Assembly: GCA_963855995.1 (NCBI GenBank)
Contig: OY979717.1
Coordinates: 50,605,744-50,669,743 of the forward strand
Direction: 5' to 3'
Length of the DNA stretch: 64,000 nucleotides
Source of the DNA: Muricea muricata
Lineage: Eukaryota; Cnidaria; Anthozoa; Malacalcyonacea; Plexauridae
Part shown: piece after piece, positions 63,823 to 64,000 of the stretch
Position numbering within the stretch: the first letter of the stretch is position 1
How the letters are laid out: each line of letters opens with the position of its first letter
Notes under the pieces: model-generated
What the model saw: only the letters and a program-made list of their open reading frames with translations
What the model was told of the DNA's origin: nothing
The model's database searches: none
Position numbers and translations under genes: made by a program

Positions 63823-64000
63823 CTGCAAGAGGAACCGTAAAGTGGACTTGTTATGAAGCAATATATCATTGCGTTTCTGCTCTAAACTATATATTTCACA
63901 TCAAACCGATTTGCTTATGTGATAAAATAAATGTTGCAAAAACACTGTATAAATACTGGAACAATTTTCCCTTTTAATTGACTCTTAAATTGCATTACGG

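Noticed and set aside
1-64000. CRISPR arrays, operons or bacterial-type genes
   Set aside because: The window has spliceosomal introns throughout, and no regularly spaced unit with unique spacers was seen.

Overview
The window is animal (metazoan) nuclear DNA: about 35% G+C, intron-rich, with short exons (17-800 nt), GT-AG and two GC-AG introns, and many small inverted-repeat elements. The translated exons are clearly metazoan: a full peroxisomal half-ABC transporter (ABCD3/PMP70) and a Hedgehog-receptor-type Patched with a recognisable Patched C-terminal tail. The DIRS-type tyrosine-recombinase retroelement relic and the many palindromic elements suggest an early-branching invertebrate such as a cnidarian. 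That placement is inference only.

Layout. (1) 45-2092: a non-autonomous DNA transposon with 15-bp terminal inverted repeats. (2) 2946-14090, minus strand: 13 exons, all joining in phase, of a protein with an N-terminal UBA domain, a coiled-coil/charged segment, a UBX domain, an acidic linker and C-terminal leucine-rich (RNI/AMN1-like) repeats. The 3' end is not found. Intronic sequence here holds a cluster of tRNA-derived SINEs (7190-7786). (3) About 14.3-18 kb: probable exons of an unrecognised minus-strand gene, next to a palindrome that matches the NRF1 consensus. (4) 18.3-20.5 kb: retroelement relic and a MITE. (5) 20597-46819, plus strand: complete 28-exon ABCD3, 682 codons plus stop, frame closed exactly. 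Its introns carry pogo-like, Kolobok-like and hAT-like MITEs, long palindromes and a CCATA/CCATG microsatellite. A 9.5-kb last intron contains a decayed DIRS element. (6) 46820-50762: intergenic spacer between convergent genes, with a palindrome joined to a long (TA)n tract. (7) 50763-63822, minus strand: 17 exons of patched, from the middle of the first extracellular loop to the stop codon. The 5' part lies beyond the right edge.

How the genes relate. ABCD3 (peroxisomal import of branched/long-chain acyl substrates), Patched (Hedgehog reception, sterol transport) and the UBA-UBX-LRR protein (probable p97/ubiquitin adaptor) have no evident common pathway, so this looks like an ordinary animal gene neighbourhood. 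The points most worth following up are the UBA-UBX-LRR domain combination with its 17-nt micro-exon, the several families of near-perfect palindromic elements, and the inverted/tandem tRNA-SINE cluster.
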